DNA of 42,757 nt, from the NCBI RefSeq assembly GCF_014698795.1, contig NZ_JACJTR010000049.1, positions 1 through 42,757 of the forward strand, written 5' to 3'. Shown here in pieces: positions 1 through 8,212 of the stretch (positions are counted from its first letter, which is position 1; each line of letters opens with the position of its first letter). This DNA comes from Nostoc sp. FACHB-892 (GTDB lineage: Bacteria; Cyanobacteriota; Cyanobacteriia; Cyanobacteriales; Nostocaceae). A model generated the notes under the pieces. That model did no database searches. It was not told the DNA's origin and saw only the letters and a list, made by a program, of their open reading frames with translations. The translations under genes and the position numbers were made by a program.

Positions 1-114
1 CTGTATAGGTCGTAGCCTACGGCACTGCTACGGCAGCACGGACACCCACGGCAGAAGCATCAATAATAAGTCCGCCAATAAACAGCCATTTATTATTAGA
101 GGATTAATCAAATC

Positions 115-786
115 ATGCTGAAAATAGTAATTGTTGAACCAGAAACATTCACGCTCTTGGGCATCAAAGCTGCTATTGAACAATCTCTAGATATAGAAGT
201 AACTGGTGATGCCTCCAGTGGAAAGCTAGGTTTTAAATTAATTGAACAGACCAACCCTGATGTTGTGTTAGTTGATTTACTCTTACCCGACATGAGTGGT
301 CTAGAACTGACTCGCTCAATTAAAACAAAGACTAATAGTAAAGTGGTGATTTTTACTAATCAGACTCATGAAGACTTTATTAACTCAGCCTTCCGTCATG
401 GGGCTGATTCTTATATGCTCAAGAGTGCTGATATAGAATTGATTGAACTAGCCATCAAGAGAGCTTACTTTAATGAATGTCTACTTGACCCGAAGCTTGC
501 TAAAAAATTATTAGAAACCCTTTATCAAAACAGATATATTGACCCTAGTTTTGCTGAAAAAAACTTGCTTGACTCTCCCACCGAGCGGCAAATACAAGTC
601 CTGCGATTACTGGCTCAGGGTTTAGTTTTTGAACAGATTGCCAAAGAAATGTTTCTCTCTGTTAGTACAGTCAAACATTATGCCAGTGATTTGTACAGTA
701 AATGGCACGTCAAGAACCGTTATGAGGCTATCAAAAGAGGGGCGATGCTTGGTTATATTGACTATAACTTGATTGTGAATGAATGA
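115..786 (+). CDS. NarL/FixJ-type response regulator (REC + LuxR HTH)
   Basis: The 223-residue protein has a receiver domain (about 1-115) and a LuxR-type helix-turn-helix (about 150-215), so it should be a DNA-binding regulator controlled by a sensor kinase. The likely phosphoacceptor is D54 in VDLLLPD, with switch residue T81 and conserved K103 in YMLKS. One oddity is visible: the usual acidic pair near the N-terminus is E8-P9 instead of two acidic residues, so Mg2+ binding and phosphorylation may be altered. No histidine kinase is present on this replicon, so its partner would be chromosomal or absent. The ATG is preceded by a purine-rich AGAGGA. The first 31 bases recur at 42727-42757 because the molecule is circular, so its promoter lies in the repeat-rich stretch after 42518. 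Family call is firm; target genes are unknown. Confidence 0.9.
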   Translation: MLKIVIVEPETFTLLGIKAAIEQSLDIEVTGDASSGKLGFKLIEQTNPDVVLVDLLLPDMSGLELTRSIKTKTNSKVVIFTNQTHEDFINSAFRHGADSYMLKSADIELIELAIKRAYFNECLLDPKLAKKLLETLYQNRYIDPSFAEKNLLDSPTERQIQVLRLLAQGLVFEQIAKEMFLSVSTVKHYASDLYSKWHVKNRYEAIKRGAMLGYIDYNLIVNE

Positions 787-901
787 TTTATCGGTGAGGA
801 GAGCGAGAAAATTAAGTCGGGGAGTGGTGGGGTTTAAGTTTTATTCACCTCTAAGGACAGACAAAAACTGCAAACAATTTCTTACAGTTAATACAAATTT
901 T

Positions 902-1543
902 TTAATGCTGTGACAGCAAAGAAGGTAGTTCGTACATGGAGTAGAAGACTTGCGCTCCACAGTCTAGGAGTGAAGAAGCCTCACTCGGAGTAGTGTAACC
1001 CAAGACCTTCATACCAGCAGCAACACCTGCACGCACACCCAAAACGCTGTCTTCTACAACAGTGCAATATGCAGCTTGAACTCCCATATTTTTAGCTGCA
1101 TATAAGAATAAGTCGGGTGCAGGCTTCCAGCTGCCAATCTCATACGAGCTAAAGATACGCCCTTCAAATCGAGGCAGCAGATTAGTGACACGCAGAGCTA
1201 ACTTAATTTTTTCGGGTGGCCCACTGGAAGCAACACAGATAGGTAAATTGATTTTGTCAAGAGATGCCTCTATTCCTTCCACACTCAGCAATTCACGCTC
1301 GAATGCCTCGGCAGTGCGGACGCGAAGCTGAGTCACAAAATCTGGCGGTAACATTTTTCCAAGCCTTTGCTCAATGACAGCAACACAATCAGTCATTTTG
1401 CAACCCTTGAACAATAAAATAGCTTCTTTAAGTTCGAGTGTAAGCCCTAACTCTGCAACGAATTGGACAAGAACGCGATTGCTCAACGTCTCGCTGTCTA
1501 CCAACACTCCGTCACAGTCAAAAATAACCAGTTCTGTTCGCAC
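902..1543 (-). CDS. HAD-IA hydrolase (beta-phosphoglucomutase/YieH-like phosphatase)
   Basis: This 213-residue protein belongs to HAD superfamily subclass IA, enzymes that hydrolyse or transfer phosphate groups on small molecules through an aspartyl-phosphate. Motif I is FDCDGVLVDSE with nucleophile D9 and acid/base D11. Motif II is the serine in CVASSG, motif III the lysine in SWKPAPD, and motif IV the acidic pair VVEDS. The DGVLVDSE signature and the helical cap inserted after motif I are typical of the beta-phosphoglucomutase/YieH/GPH branch. The exact substrate cannot be read from sequence. It is transcribed away from two further HAD genes at 1696 and 2614; the three are divergent in sequence, not recent duplicates. 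Start is the ATG at 1543. Confidence 0.85.
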   Translation of the reverse strand: MRTELVIFDCDGVLVDSETLSNRVLVQFVAELGLTLELKEAILLFKGCKMTDCVAVIEQRLGKMLPPDFVTQLRVRTAEAFERELLSVEGIEASLDKINLPICVASSGPPEKIKLALRVTNLLPRFEGRIFSSYEIGSWKPAPDLFLYAAKNMGVQAAYCTVVEDSVLGVRAGVAAGMKVLGYTTPSEASSLLDCGAQVFYSMYELPSLLSQH

Positions 1544-1659
1544 TTGTATTTAAGTTCAAGATCAACTGCGGATTTCTAAACTGCACCCATCAAGATTATC
1601 AAAATTAAATTTCTTATTGTATATTACAGTAAACCCAGCAATTTACAGGAGATTAACGT

Positions 1660-1692
1660 ATGATTACCCTCTCAGCCAGTGTCCCCGATTAG
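1660..1692 (+). CDS. Possible 10-residue leader peptide upstream of the HAD-IIB gene
   Basis: A short frame reading MITLSASVPD starts at an ATG preceded by a good Shine-Dalgarno (ACAGGAG) and ends 3 nt before the ATG of the next gene, which has no ribosome binding site of its own. Seen directly: strong SD, 11 codons with stop, 3-nt gap. Inference: the downstream phosphatase may be translated by re-initiation after this mini-frame. It could also be the remnant of a longer displaced gene. Confidence 0.4.
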   Translation: MITLSASVPD

Positions 1693-1695
1693 TTT

Positions 1696-2568
1696 ATGAA
1701 CACTGTCTACATTTGTGATTTAGATGGTACATTGCTTGGAGATAATGCAATTCTTTCTTCGTTCAGCAAGAAAATACTTCACGAACTCTTGCATCAAGGA
1801 CTACAGTTTACGGTAGCCAGTGCGCGTAGCGTTGTTTCTATGCAAGTGATGCTGAAGGGTTTAAATCTTCGTCTCCCAGTTATTGAATTCAATGGTGCTT
1901 TTATTTCCGATTTTGATTCTGGCAGACACGAAATCATTAATTCTATTTGTCCTGATGTAGTTGAAAGTATATACAAACTTATCCTAGAGTTCGGCTGTGT
2001 TCCATTTGTATCTAGTTTTAATGGCACAGAAGATTGCGTCTATTACAAGGATGTAATCAACGATGGTATGCGTTGGTATCTTAATGAGTGCTTAACAAGC
2101 AAAGACCGAAGATGGCGAGCAATAGAAGATTTGACGCATTCTTTCCATGATCAAGTCGTTTGCCTAACAGTGATTGGTCACGCACAGCAACTGCTCGAAC
2201 TTCAAGGTGCGATTATTCAAAGACATGGAACTACCGTAGAGACACACCTAATTGAGAACCAATACTCTCCGGGGTGGTACTGGTTAACAATTCATGACTG
2301 CAAAGCTACCAAAGATCAAGCTATTAGAACTCTATTAGAAAATTATGGGTTAGAAGCAAATGAGATTGTCGTCTTTGGAGATCAAATTAATGATATCAAA
2401 ATGTTCAAAATTGCCGCTCGTGCCATTGCAGTTGCTAACGCAGATGCTGAACTTAAGCGTTACGCGACATTAGTAATTGGCTCAAACACAGAAGATAGCG
2501 TAGTTAAATATATCCATCAGGATTGGTCAAACAGATGCGCTTTGAAGTCACATTTTAATATCCGCTAG
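1696..2568 (+). CDS. Cof-type HAD-IIB hydrolase
   Basis: This 290-residue protein starts with CDLDGTLL (motif I, D8 and D10) and ends with the HAD-IIB signature VVFGDQINDIKMF, followed by AIAVANADAELKRYA, the typical Cof/YbjI family C-terminus. The large central insert (about 85-200) corresponds to the C2-type cap of sugar-phosphate phosphatases. It is therefore a probable cytoplasmic phosphatase acting on sugar or cofactor phosphates; the substrate is unknown. Its ATG lies 3 nt after a mini-frame with a strong SD and has no SD of its own, which suggests translational coupling. It is followed by another HAD gene on the same strand after 45 nt, so the two may be co-transcribed. Confidence 0.85.
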   Translation: MNTVYICDLDGTLLGDNAILSSFSKKILHELLHQGLQFTVASARSVVSMQVMLKGLNLRLPVIEFNGAFISDFDSGRHEIINSICPDVVESIYKLILEFGCVPFVSSFNGTEDCVYYKDVINDGMRWYLNECLTSKDRRWRAIEDLTHSFHDQVVCLTVIGHAQQLLELQGAIIQRHGTTVETHLIENQYSPGWYWLTIHDCKATKDQAIRTLLENYGLEANEIVVFGDQINDIKMFKIAARAIAVANADAELKRYATLVIGSNTEDSVVKYIHQDWSNRCALKSHFNIR

Positions 2569-2613
2569 CACTCTAGTGATTGAAATTGCTTGGTTTCGTT
2601 TGGGAGTTATTAA

Positions 2614-3291
2614 ATGACTGGGGTAATATTTGATCTAGATGGAACTCTTTGGAATATATCGAGTATATGTGCATCCGCGTGGAATCAAGCAATTAATATT
2701 GCTAAGATTCAGAGAAATCCTATTACTGAGGATGATATCTCTAGGGTAAGTGGTCTGCCTTTTATAGACTGTGTAAAAAATATTTTTCCCGAATTAGCAC
2801 AGGAAAGTATTTATAAAATTTCTCTTTTAATAGAAGACTGTGAAAAGCAAGAGATAAAAACTAGAGGTGGAACTTTATATAACGGAGTTTCGGAATATTT
2901 AGATACTTTGTCTGCTCAGTTTCCCTTGTTTGTAGTTAGCAATTGTGAGTATTGGTACTTACAGGCATTTCTTTCGATGCCTTTAAACAGTAGTAATACA
3001 AGCAAGACTTTTGGGGATATATTTATAGACTCAGAATGTTTTGGCAGAACTCAAAAGCCTAAAGCTGAAAATATCATTGCAATCTGTCAGCGCAATAGCT
3101 TGAAAAACGCAATATATATTGGAGATACAGAAAGTGATAGATTAGCAGCAATGAAAGCAGGAGTTGATTTTATTCACGTTACCTATGGATTCGGTTATGT
3201 AGAATCAGAAAATATCAAGACCGCAGCTTCTTTTAGTGAAGTTGTAGATATGCTATTAACTATTATTAATCTCCCATCGGTAGCTAAGTAA
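2614..3291 (+). CDS. HAD-IA family hydrolase
   Basis: This 225-residue protein has motif I FDLDGTLW (D7, D9), motif II in VVSNCE, a lysine motif in QKPKAEN and motif IV IGDTESDRLAAMKAG, the layout of phosphoglycolate-phosphatase-like HAD-IA enzymes with a small helical cap. GDTESD provides the Mg2+-binding acids. It should be a soluble phosphatase of unknown substrate. The start follows a GGGAG Shine-Dalgarno. It lies 45 nt behind the Cof-type gene and probably shares its transcript. Three HAD phosphatases of different subtypes side by side is unusual and may point to a small salvage or modification pathway, but nothing else nearby supports one. Confidence 0.85.
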   Translation: MTGVIFDLDGTLWNISSICASAWNQAINIAKIQRNPITEDDISRVSGLPFIDCVKNIFPELAQESIYKISLLIEDCEKQEIKTRGGTLYNGVSEYLDTLSAQFPLFVVSNCEYWYLQAFLSMPLNSSNTSKTFGDIFIDSECFGRTQKPKAENIIAICQRNSLKNAIYIGDTESDRLAAMKAGVDFIHVTYGFGYVESENIKTAASFSEVVDMLLTIINLPSVAK

Positions 3292-3577
3292 AGTATTACA
3301 GGTAGTAAGTGATTTACAGTATTTTATTGTAAGAACGCTTCAGAGAACCTTTTACTGTCTAACAATCTTAAAACCTATGTGGCTTGGAGTTATATTACAA
3401 GTGCTGGTTGTCTGCAAATCAAAGCATTCCATCAGAAGCATTGACAGGAAAATTAGCTAGAAACTAAGCTTTAATTAAGAAAAGGTTATAAAACCAAGAA
3501 TTTCACTTGTATAAGTTTATTTTTCAGACCCAACAGTTTTAGGAGCGTTATTTATTGCATACCCCAACCCTGTTCAA

Positions 3578-3769
3578 GTGGGAGACAGAGTGTTAATTCT
3601 ACGCCACTCCTATGTAGCGGGGAAAGTCGGGATAGTTTGCGGTCGAGAGTCTCACTCAGATGGACAAGCAAGCAAGCGATGGCTCATTCAAGTAGATTCA
3701 GATGAGGAAAATATTATAGTGTCGCTAACTGTAAATGAGTTTGAAGTGATTAGCCCAGAATTAGAGTGA
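3578..3769 (+). CDS. Small conserved SH3/KOW-like protein
   Basis: From GTG 3578 this reads as a 63-residue beta-rich protein. The pattern VGDRVLIL..V.GKVGIV...W.IQVD resembles small SH3/KOW-like folds that bind nucleic acid or protein partners; this is a fold guess only. The start is uncertain. A good AGGAG lies at 3541-3545, which is too far from the GTG but 8 nt before an in-frame ATT at 3554. That start would add eight residues (IAYPNPVQ), so a rare ATT start is plausible. The gene converges with 3779-4033 with only 9 bp between stops. Codon use and direction look like a real gene. Confidence 0.6.
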   Translation: MGDRVLILRHSYVAGKVGIVCGRESHSDGQASKRWLIQVDSDEENIIVSLTVNEFEVISPELE

Positions 3770-3778
3770 TTGAGCGGG

Positions 3779-4033
3779 TTATGCGGGAGGCTCCTGAGCA
3801 ATTCCCAATTCTTTTTTACTGTGCTTCAACTGTTTCCAAAGTGCCTTAATCTGTTTGTAAGCCTCATCAGGAGAAAGCTTACCACTGGTTTCTAAACAGG
3901 TAATGTAGCCAACTTTTTGAGCAAATTCTTGAAGGTTGGCATTAAATACTAAATTCTCTGGCTTAACCTGACCGTAGTAGCGACTGCGAGGGTAAAGAAA
4001 TTTGTTTTTGTGGTTAAGATTAGGCTCGTCCAT
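3779..4033 (-). CDS. Conserved cyanobacterial small protein (DUF7219-like)
   Basis: The 84-residue soluble protein contains FLYPRSRYYGQVKPENLVFN, a stretch I associate with a small protein family common in filamentous cyanobacteria (I believe DUF7219, sometimes mislabelled as a citramalate synthase). No catalytic motif is visible. The sequence is basic and predicted mostly helical after residue 30. The start ATG has a strong GGGGGTGA Shine-Dalgarno. It converges on the gene ending at 3769. The function is unknown, and the family name is from memory. Confidence 0.6.
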   Translation of the reverse strand: MDEPNLNHKNKFLYPRSRYYGQVKPENLVFNANLQEFAQKVGYITCLETSGKLSPDEAYKQIKALWKQLKHSKKELGIAQEPPA

Positions 4034-4171
4034 TACTTCACCCCCAATAAGTGACTTTTTAACAATGATAGTCAGAAGTAAGCTTCAATGAAGAAATTGC
4101 CGTCAAGCTAAGTATAAGGCAACTAACTGTGTATTTGCTGCAATAACAGTAAGCCTTTTCAATCATGGAGA

Positions 4172-4199
4172 TATAAATGAAGCGATCGTTTCATTTATA
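4172..4199. promoter_or_regulatory. 28-bp palindrome, candidate operator
   Basis: TATAAATGAA, then a GCGATCGT core, then TTCATTTATA: the arms are complementary except for one G/T position beside the centre. The core overlaps a HIP1-like CGATCG. The length suits a dimeric regulator or a small hairpin. It is 150 bp behind the 3779-4033 gene and 220 bp before the recombinase. Confidence 0.45.
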
Positions 4200-4401
4200 A
4201 GTTAGGTATGAGTATTAAGTGCGGATTATACCCCTACTTGGTAATATCGTAGCAATCATAAGCAGGTTTTATCAGCCAACGAAAGAATGCGGCTTGTAGC
4301 GTTTGTGGTGTCGGGCTGATTCATAAGCCTGGGTTAAGCGCGTGTCATCGCTCACGAAAGAATCGGCTTTTTGGTCAGTTACATTGTTTTATTAATGTTA
4401 G

Positions 4402-4411
4402 ACAATGTAGG
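4402..4411 (+). repeat. 10-bp direct repeat, left copy
   Basis: ACAATGTAGG occurs here, 9 bp before the recombinase ATG, and again at 4991-5000 directly after its stop codon. The pair brackets the recombinase gene exactly, as the ends of a very small mobile unit or a recombination core site would. Confidence 0.5.
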
Positions 4412-4420
4412 CTAGAACGT

Positions 4421-4990
4421 ATGAAAATAAACCGTTTCGGCAGGGCAGAGATCCTCACACCCGACCAAATTAATGTCCTATTTAGCGAGGGCTTTGTCAA
4501 CCCAAGAGACAAAGCTTTATTTGGGGTGTGCCTTTATGCTGCCTGCCGGATCAACGAAGCTTGCACTTTGGCAGTGAAAGATGTGTTTGGCAGCAACGGT
4601 GTCAGAGGGGTATTAGTACTACGCAGTATTAACACTAAAGGCAAGCGGGACACCAGGGAAATCCAAGTGCATCCGAAGCTCAAGCAGTATTTAGAAGAGT
4701 ACAACCCCAATCGCCGCAAAGAGTTTTTGTTTCCGGGTCGGCATGGACTCTTACATATCCATAAGGTCAGTGCTGACAAAATTCTCAGAGATACCTGTAT
4801 GCGGCTGGGCATTGAGGGCGTTAGTACCCACAGCTTTCGCAGGACGGCGTTAACCAGGATGAGCGATGCAGGGATACCGTTGCGCCACATACAGGAGATA
4901 TCGGGGCATCGGACTTTGGCGGCTTTGGAGCGGTATCTGGGCGTAACGGAGAAGCAGAAGCAAAACGCTATCTCTGCTTTGGACTTTTGA
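4421..4990 (+). CDS. Short tyrosine recombinase (catalytic domain only)
   Basis: The 189-residue protein is the catalytic domain of a phage-integrase-family tyrosine recombinase without the usual N-terminal core-binding domain. The catalytic set is complete: R in ACRINEA, K in NTKGKRD, H-x-x-R in HSFRRT, H in SGHRT, and the nucleophile Y in LERYLG. It would cut and rejoin DNA at short sites. Stand-alone catalytic domains of this kind are common on cyanobacterial plasmids and may resolve multimers or move cassettes. Direct repeats of 10 bp flank it (4402 and 4991). Three decayed C-terminal ends of a relative lie at 5013, 8502 and 9926, so this family has recombined repeatedly in the region. 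Confidence 0.85.
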   Translation: MKINRFGRAEILTPDQINVLFSEGFVNPRDKALFGVCLYAACRINEACTLAVKDVFGSNGVRGVLVLRSINTKGKRDTREIQVHPKLKQYLEEYNPNRRKEFLFPGRHGLLHIHKVSADKILRDTCMRLGIEGVSTHSFRRTALTRMSDAGIPLRHIQEISGHRTLAALERYLGVTEKQKQNAISALDF

Positions 4991-5000
4991 ACAATGTAGG
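4991..5000 (+). repeat. 10-bp direct repeat, right copy
   Basis: Second copy of ACAATGTAGG, starting one base after the recombinase stop codon; see 4402-4411. Confidence 0.5.
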
Positions 5001-5012
5001 AGAATTGACCTG

Positions 5013-5084
5013 GGAACGTTGCAGCGATATCTGGAGGTCACGCCAGAGCAGAAGCGAAAGGCGGTTGAGGTGATTGGGTTCTAA
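5013..5084 (+). pseudogene. Recombinase C-terminal remnant 1
   Basis: The in-frame translation GTLQRYLEVTPEQKRKAVEV followed by IGF and a stop is the C-terminal end of a tyrosine recombinase, including the active-site tyrosine (RYLEV). Nothing before it continues the frame as a recombinase. It is a fragment of a second gene left behind the intact one. Confidence 0.75.
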
Positions 5085-5250
5085 GCTAACACTTTTCTAA
5101 ATTTTATGTATGCCCTACATAGACTACTATTTGTCAATAATTAATTAGGTAATTGTCATTGCCAAATATTTAAGTTCTAGTAGAAAAACAGTTGTCCTCA
5201 AAAATAAATTATGTATATTCTTAAAATTAAGTATTACAACATAGTTGGCA

Positions 5251-6663
5251 ATGACAGAAGCAACTAACGAACCTCTTTTAATTGCAATTAATGAAGGCAA
5301 TTTAGAGCAAGTTTGCGCTCTATTAGATGCTGGTGCTAATCCTAATACAAAGGATTCTCAGGCACGTCATGCTCTGGTAATTGCGGCTGAATTAGGAAGT
5401 TTAGATATCGTTGAGGTTTTATTAGCAGCAGATGCTAACCTAATTATCCAAGGTTATGATGCTTTGTGGGCTGCGGCTTGTAACGGTCATGTAGATGTAG
5501 TCAAAGCTTTAGTAGCAGCAGGTGTACCTGACAGTTGTACCCTTGTTTATGCTTATGAACAGCGTCTAATTCTTGCAGCAAAAACTCTAATGAGTGCTGG
5601 GGTTGATTTTGATTGGTATTATTTTTTAAATCAACTACTAAATGCAGCTATAACAGGTAATCTTGAAGTTATTAATACCTTAATTACAATTGGGATTAAT
5701 GTAGATTTAAAAGACCATGAAAAATGCACAGCTTTAATGAGCGCATCTGATTATGGGCAATTAGAAGCTGTGAAATTGCTTGTAGATGCTGGTGCTGATG
5801 TTAATGCTTTGGTATGGAAATCAGGCGATAATCCTTTCCTAAATGCAGCTGACGCTGGAGAAAAAGAAGTTTATGATTACCTTTATCCTTTAGTTTCTGA
5901 GGAAATTCGTAAAGTAGGAGAACAAAGAATTGCTAGAGGAATAAAAATCAAACAAAGAAAGCAAAGAAAAAATATTGAAAACTTTATTGACGCAGCAATG
6001 ATGGGGCAGCTAGAAGCTGTCCAAGCAGCTATTAAAAATGGAATAGACATCAATGCGATTGGATCTAACGGGCAGACAGCTCTAATGTATGCAGCTTCCT
6101 ATGGTCATATATCTGTAATAAAAGTTTTAATTAAGGCAGGAGCTAATCTCGATATCTTGAGTGATGAAGACATTACGGGCGTAAGGCAAACTGCACTGAT
6201 GCTAGTAGCAAGCAGTTATTTTGCTACAAATCGCCACGAAGTAATTAAAGTATTAGTTGAAGCGGGAGCTAATATTAACCTACAAGGACAAGATGGGTTA
6301 ACTGCATTGATGTGGGCGACTTTGTGCAACTACACCAATGCAGTAGAAGCTTTGATTGAGTGTCGTGCTGACTTAAATATTAGAGATAAAGATGGTAACA
6401 CCGCTATCATGTATGCCAAAGCCAGAAAATTTGACGCATTGGTTAATGTTTTAAAACAAGCTGGTGCATCTAAAGGAGGTTTGAAGGAAATTGAACTAAT
6501 TGAAGCTTGTGAAGAAGGCAATATTGAACGAGTCAAGAATTTAATTGAAATGGGAGTTAATATTAACCATTGCATTGATAATATGACACCTTTGGGTGTA
6601 GCAGCAAATCATGATGAAATAGCTTTATTACTCATCAGTGAAGGTGCTAATGTTAACTTTTGA
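5251..6663 (+). CDS. Ankyrin-repeat protein
   Basis: This 470-residue protein consists largely of ankyrin repeats (about ten units, for example LLDAGANPNTKD, LVDAGADVNALV, LIKAGANLDILS, LVEAGANINLQG). Ankyrin repeats are protein-binding scaffolds. There is no signal peptide or membrane segment, so it is cytoplasmic. A charged linker (about 225-245, KIKQRKQRK) splits two repeat blocks. ATG 5251 is chosen over TTG 5245; neither has a clear SD. The end looks frameshifted: after ANVNF and the stop, another frame reads KDTTHAFSLLLEAVSS to a stop at 6711-6713, which would complete the last ankyrin unit. The partner protein is unknown. Confidence 0.85.
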   Translation: MTEATNEPLLIAINEGNLEQVCALLDAGANPNTKDSQARHALVIAAELGSLDIVEVLLAADANLIIQGYDALWAAACNGHVDVVKALVAAGVPDSCTLVYAYEQRLILAAKTLMSAGVDFDWYYFLNQLLNAAITGNLEVINTLITIGINVDLKDHEKCTALMSASDYGQLEAVKLLVDAGADVNALVWKSGDNPFLNAADAGEKEVYDYLYPLVSEEIRKVGEQRIARGIKIKQRKQRKNIENFIDAAMMGQLEAVQAAIKNGIDINAIGSNGQTALMYAASYGHISVIKVLIKAGANLDILSDEDITGVRQTALMLVASSYFATNRHEVIKVLVEAGANINLQGQDGLTALMWATLCNYTNAVEALIECRADLNIRDKDGNTAIMYAKARKFDALVNVLKQAGASKGGLKEIELIEACEEGNIERVKNLIEMGVNINHCIDNMTPLGVAANHDEIALLLISEGANVNF

Positions 6664-6874
6664 AAGATACTACTCATGCTTTCAGTCTATTATTAGAAGC
6701 AGTAAGTAGTTGAAGCTGTGCCATTAGAATGTTTGAGAGCCTCAACCGCGCAAGAAAGGTATGCAGTATTGGCTCTTGAAAGCAGTGCCATTGTTTACTT
6801 GTAACCCCCAAAGTAAGCAATTAAGTCCTAAATTTTCTTAAAATTGCAAATTTTAATTTTAAATAAGCTATTTA

Positions 6875-7618
6875 TTAAATCTCTACCGATAATTCTGGAT
6901 TAAAGTAATTATTTGGTTCATCTGGATAACCACGAGGATTACAAATAACGCGAGTCAAACCGATTTGATAATCTAATTGATTGTGAATGTGGCCGTGAAT
7001 CCATAATAATGCTCCAGATTCATCAACTAAAGTATCAAGATTTGAAGCATAAGCAGCACTTAAAATATCTGACTTATATTGAAAAGGTATAGATTTTACA
7101 CTAGGGGCATGATGACTAATAATTACAGTTTTACCAGACAAGCTAGGTAATGTGTTTTTTAACCAATTAACTGACTTTTTACAAATTAGGGCTGTGTCAA
7201 TAGTTCTTAACTTTGAGTATTGAGGACTTAATCTAATTTTCTTGTAATCATTCATGACTATACTTGCTTCTACACCTGCCATACGCGGCTCACCAAACAG
7301 TTTAAAGTCAGTCCATAAAGTACAACCTAAAAAATTTACACCTTCAATGGTAACTAAATCATTCTCTAGAACATGAACATTAGTCCCTAATGAATAGTCT
7401 TTTAGCTTATCAACAAGCCTTGGATAAGCACTTCCATAGTATTCATGATTACCTAATACATATATAATTGGTTTATTGGGAATGTTTTGAATTGCCCATT
7501 TAATTCCTCTTTCTCTTAAATTAATATCTCCGGCTAAGACAACAATATCAGCATTTATCTCAGGAATATTAAAGGGCTGAAATTCAATATGCAAATCACT
7601 TAATATATGAATTTTCAT
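6875..7618 (-). CDS. Calcineurin-like metallophosphoesterase
   Basis: The 247-residue protein has the full set of metallophosphoesterase motifs in order: DLH (residues 8-10), GDIN (30-33), GNHEYY (about 56-61), SHHAP and HGHIHN. These ligate two metal ions and hydrolyse phosphomono- or diesters. The compact size without extra domains resembles small cyanobacterial and phage phosphoesterases of unknown substrate. It is cytoplasmic and stands alone between an ankyrin gene on the other strand and a small membrane protein. A 44-bp piece of this gene (7501-7544) is duplicated with two mismatches at 9882-9925. Confidence 0.9.
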   Translation of the reverse strand: MKIHILSDLHIEFQPFNIPEINADIVVLAGDINLRERGIKWAIQNIPNKPIIYVLGNHEYYGSAYPRLVDKLKDYSLGTNVHVLENDLVTIEGVNFLGCTLWTDFKLFGEPRMAGVEASIVMNDYKKIRLSPQYSKLRTIDTALICKKSVNWLKNTLPSLSGKTVIISHHAPSVKSIPFQYKSDILSAAYASNLDTLVDESGALLWIHGHIHNQLDYQIGLTRVICNPRGYPDEPNNYFNPELSVEI

Positions 7619-7825
7619 GCTAAATCTATAATTGAAGCATTTTTAAATATGCTCTAGTTCAAGTTTTCAGTTTACGTCGGACTCGCCACTCCATTTCAAG
7701 AATGAGTGGTGATTATCGTTAAACGACATTCCCGCTAGGGCTGAACACACAATGACTTGAGGCGTGAGCGTGGATCGACAGAGGGGCGATTGGGGTGTGG
7801 TGAGTGGTGCGATCGTCAACCAAGC

Positions 7826-8212
7826 TCACTTCTGGCGATTTCTATTCTGTTTTGCGTTGAATGCTTCTGATCCTGTCCCCCATGATGGATACTTACCCAT
7901 GACTGCTAAATAACCAGAAGGAATTCCCCAAACAAGAAACCCTACAATTGCCCGACCAAGATTTGGAGTACGGAAACTGTCAGATACATAAGCAATATAG
8001 GCACAAAAAATCATTATGCCGATGAGTCGTAAAGTAATCGGATGACTCTGAGGAAAGAAGCAAGCGATCGCAATAACAACACAGAACGCTGCCATTCCGT
8101 AAAAAATAAAAGCTCCAGCAGGCAAACCGCTTGGATCGAGAGCTGTCACAAAGAAACCAGCAGCGCAAAGCAGGGCTACTGCTCCGATAGCTATGCGTGA
8201 CCCAATACTCAT
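7826..8212 (-). CDS. Small integral membrane protein of unknown function
   Basis: I start this at the ATG at 8212, which has an AGGAG 8 nt upstream; a longer frame to 8236 lacks one. The resulting 128-residue protein has about four hydrophobic helices: IAIGAVALLCAAGFFVTA, AGAFIFYGMAAFCVVIAIAC, LIGIMIFCAYIAYV and AIVGFLVWGIPSGYLAV. It ends in a basic, asparagine-rich cytoplasmic tail. No family is recognised. It belongs to the inner membrane by composition and has no obvious operon partner. Confidence 0.6.
   Translation of the reverse strand: MSIGSRIAIGAVALLCAAGFFVTALDPSGLPAGAFIFYGMAAFCVVIAIACFFPQSHPITLRLIGIMIFCAYIAYVSDSFRTPNLGRAIVGFLVWGIPSGYLAVMGKYPSWGTGSEAFNAKQNRNRQK

Larger units (their letters stand above)
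4034..4420. other. Intergenic region upstream of the recombinase
   Basis: No gene is visible. It holds a 28-bp near-perfect palindrome (4172-4199), two copies of a direct repeat built on ACGAAAGAAT followed by a CGGCTT-like core (near 4279 and 4358), and an inverted pair ACATTGT/ACAATGT just before the recombinase gene. These may be binding sites for the recombinase or remnants of its attachment region. Confidence 0.5.
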
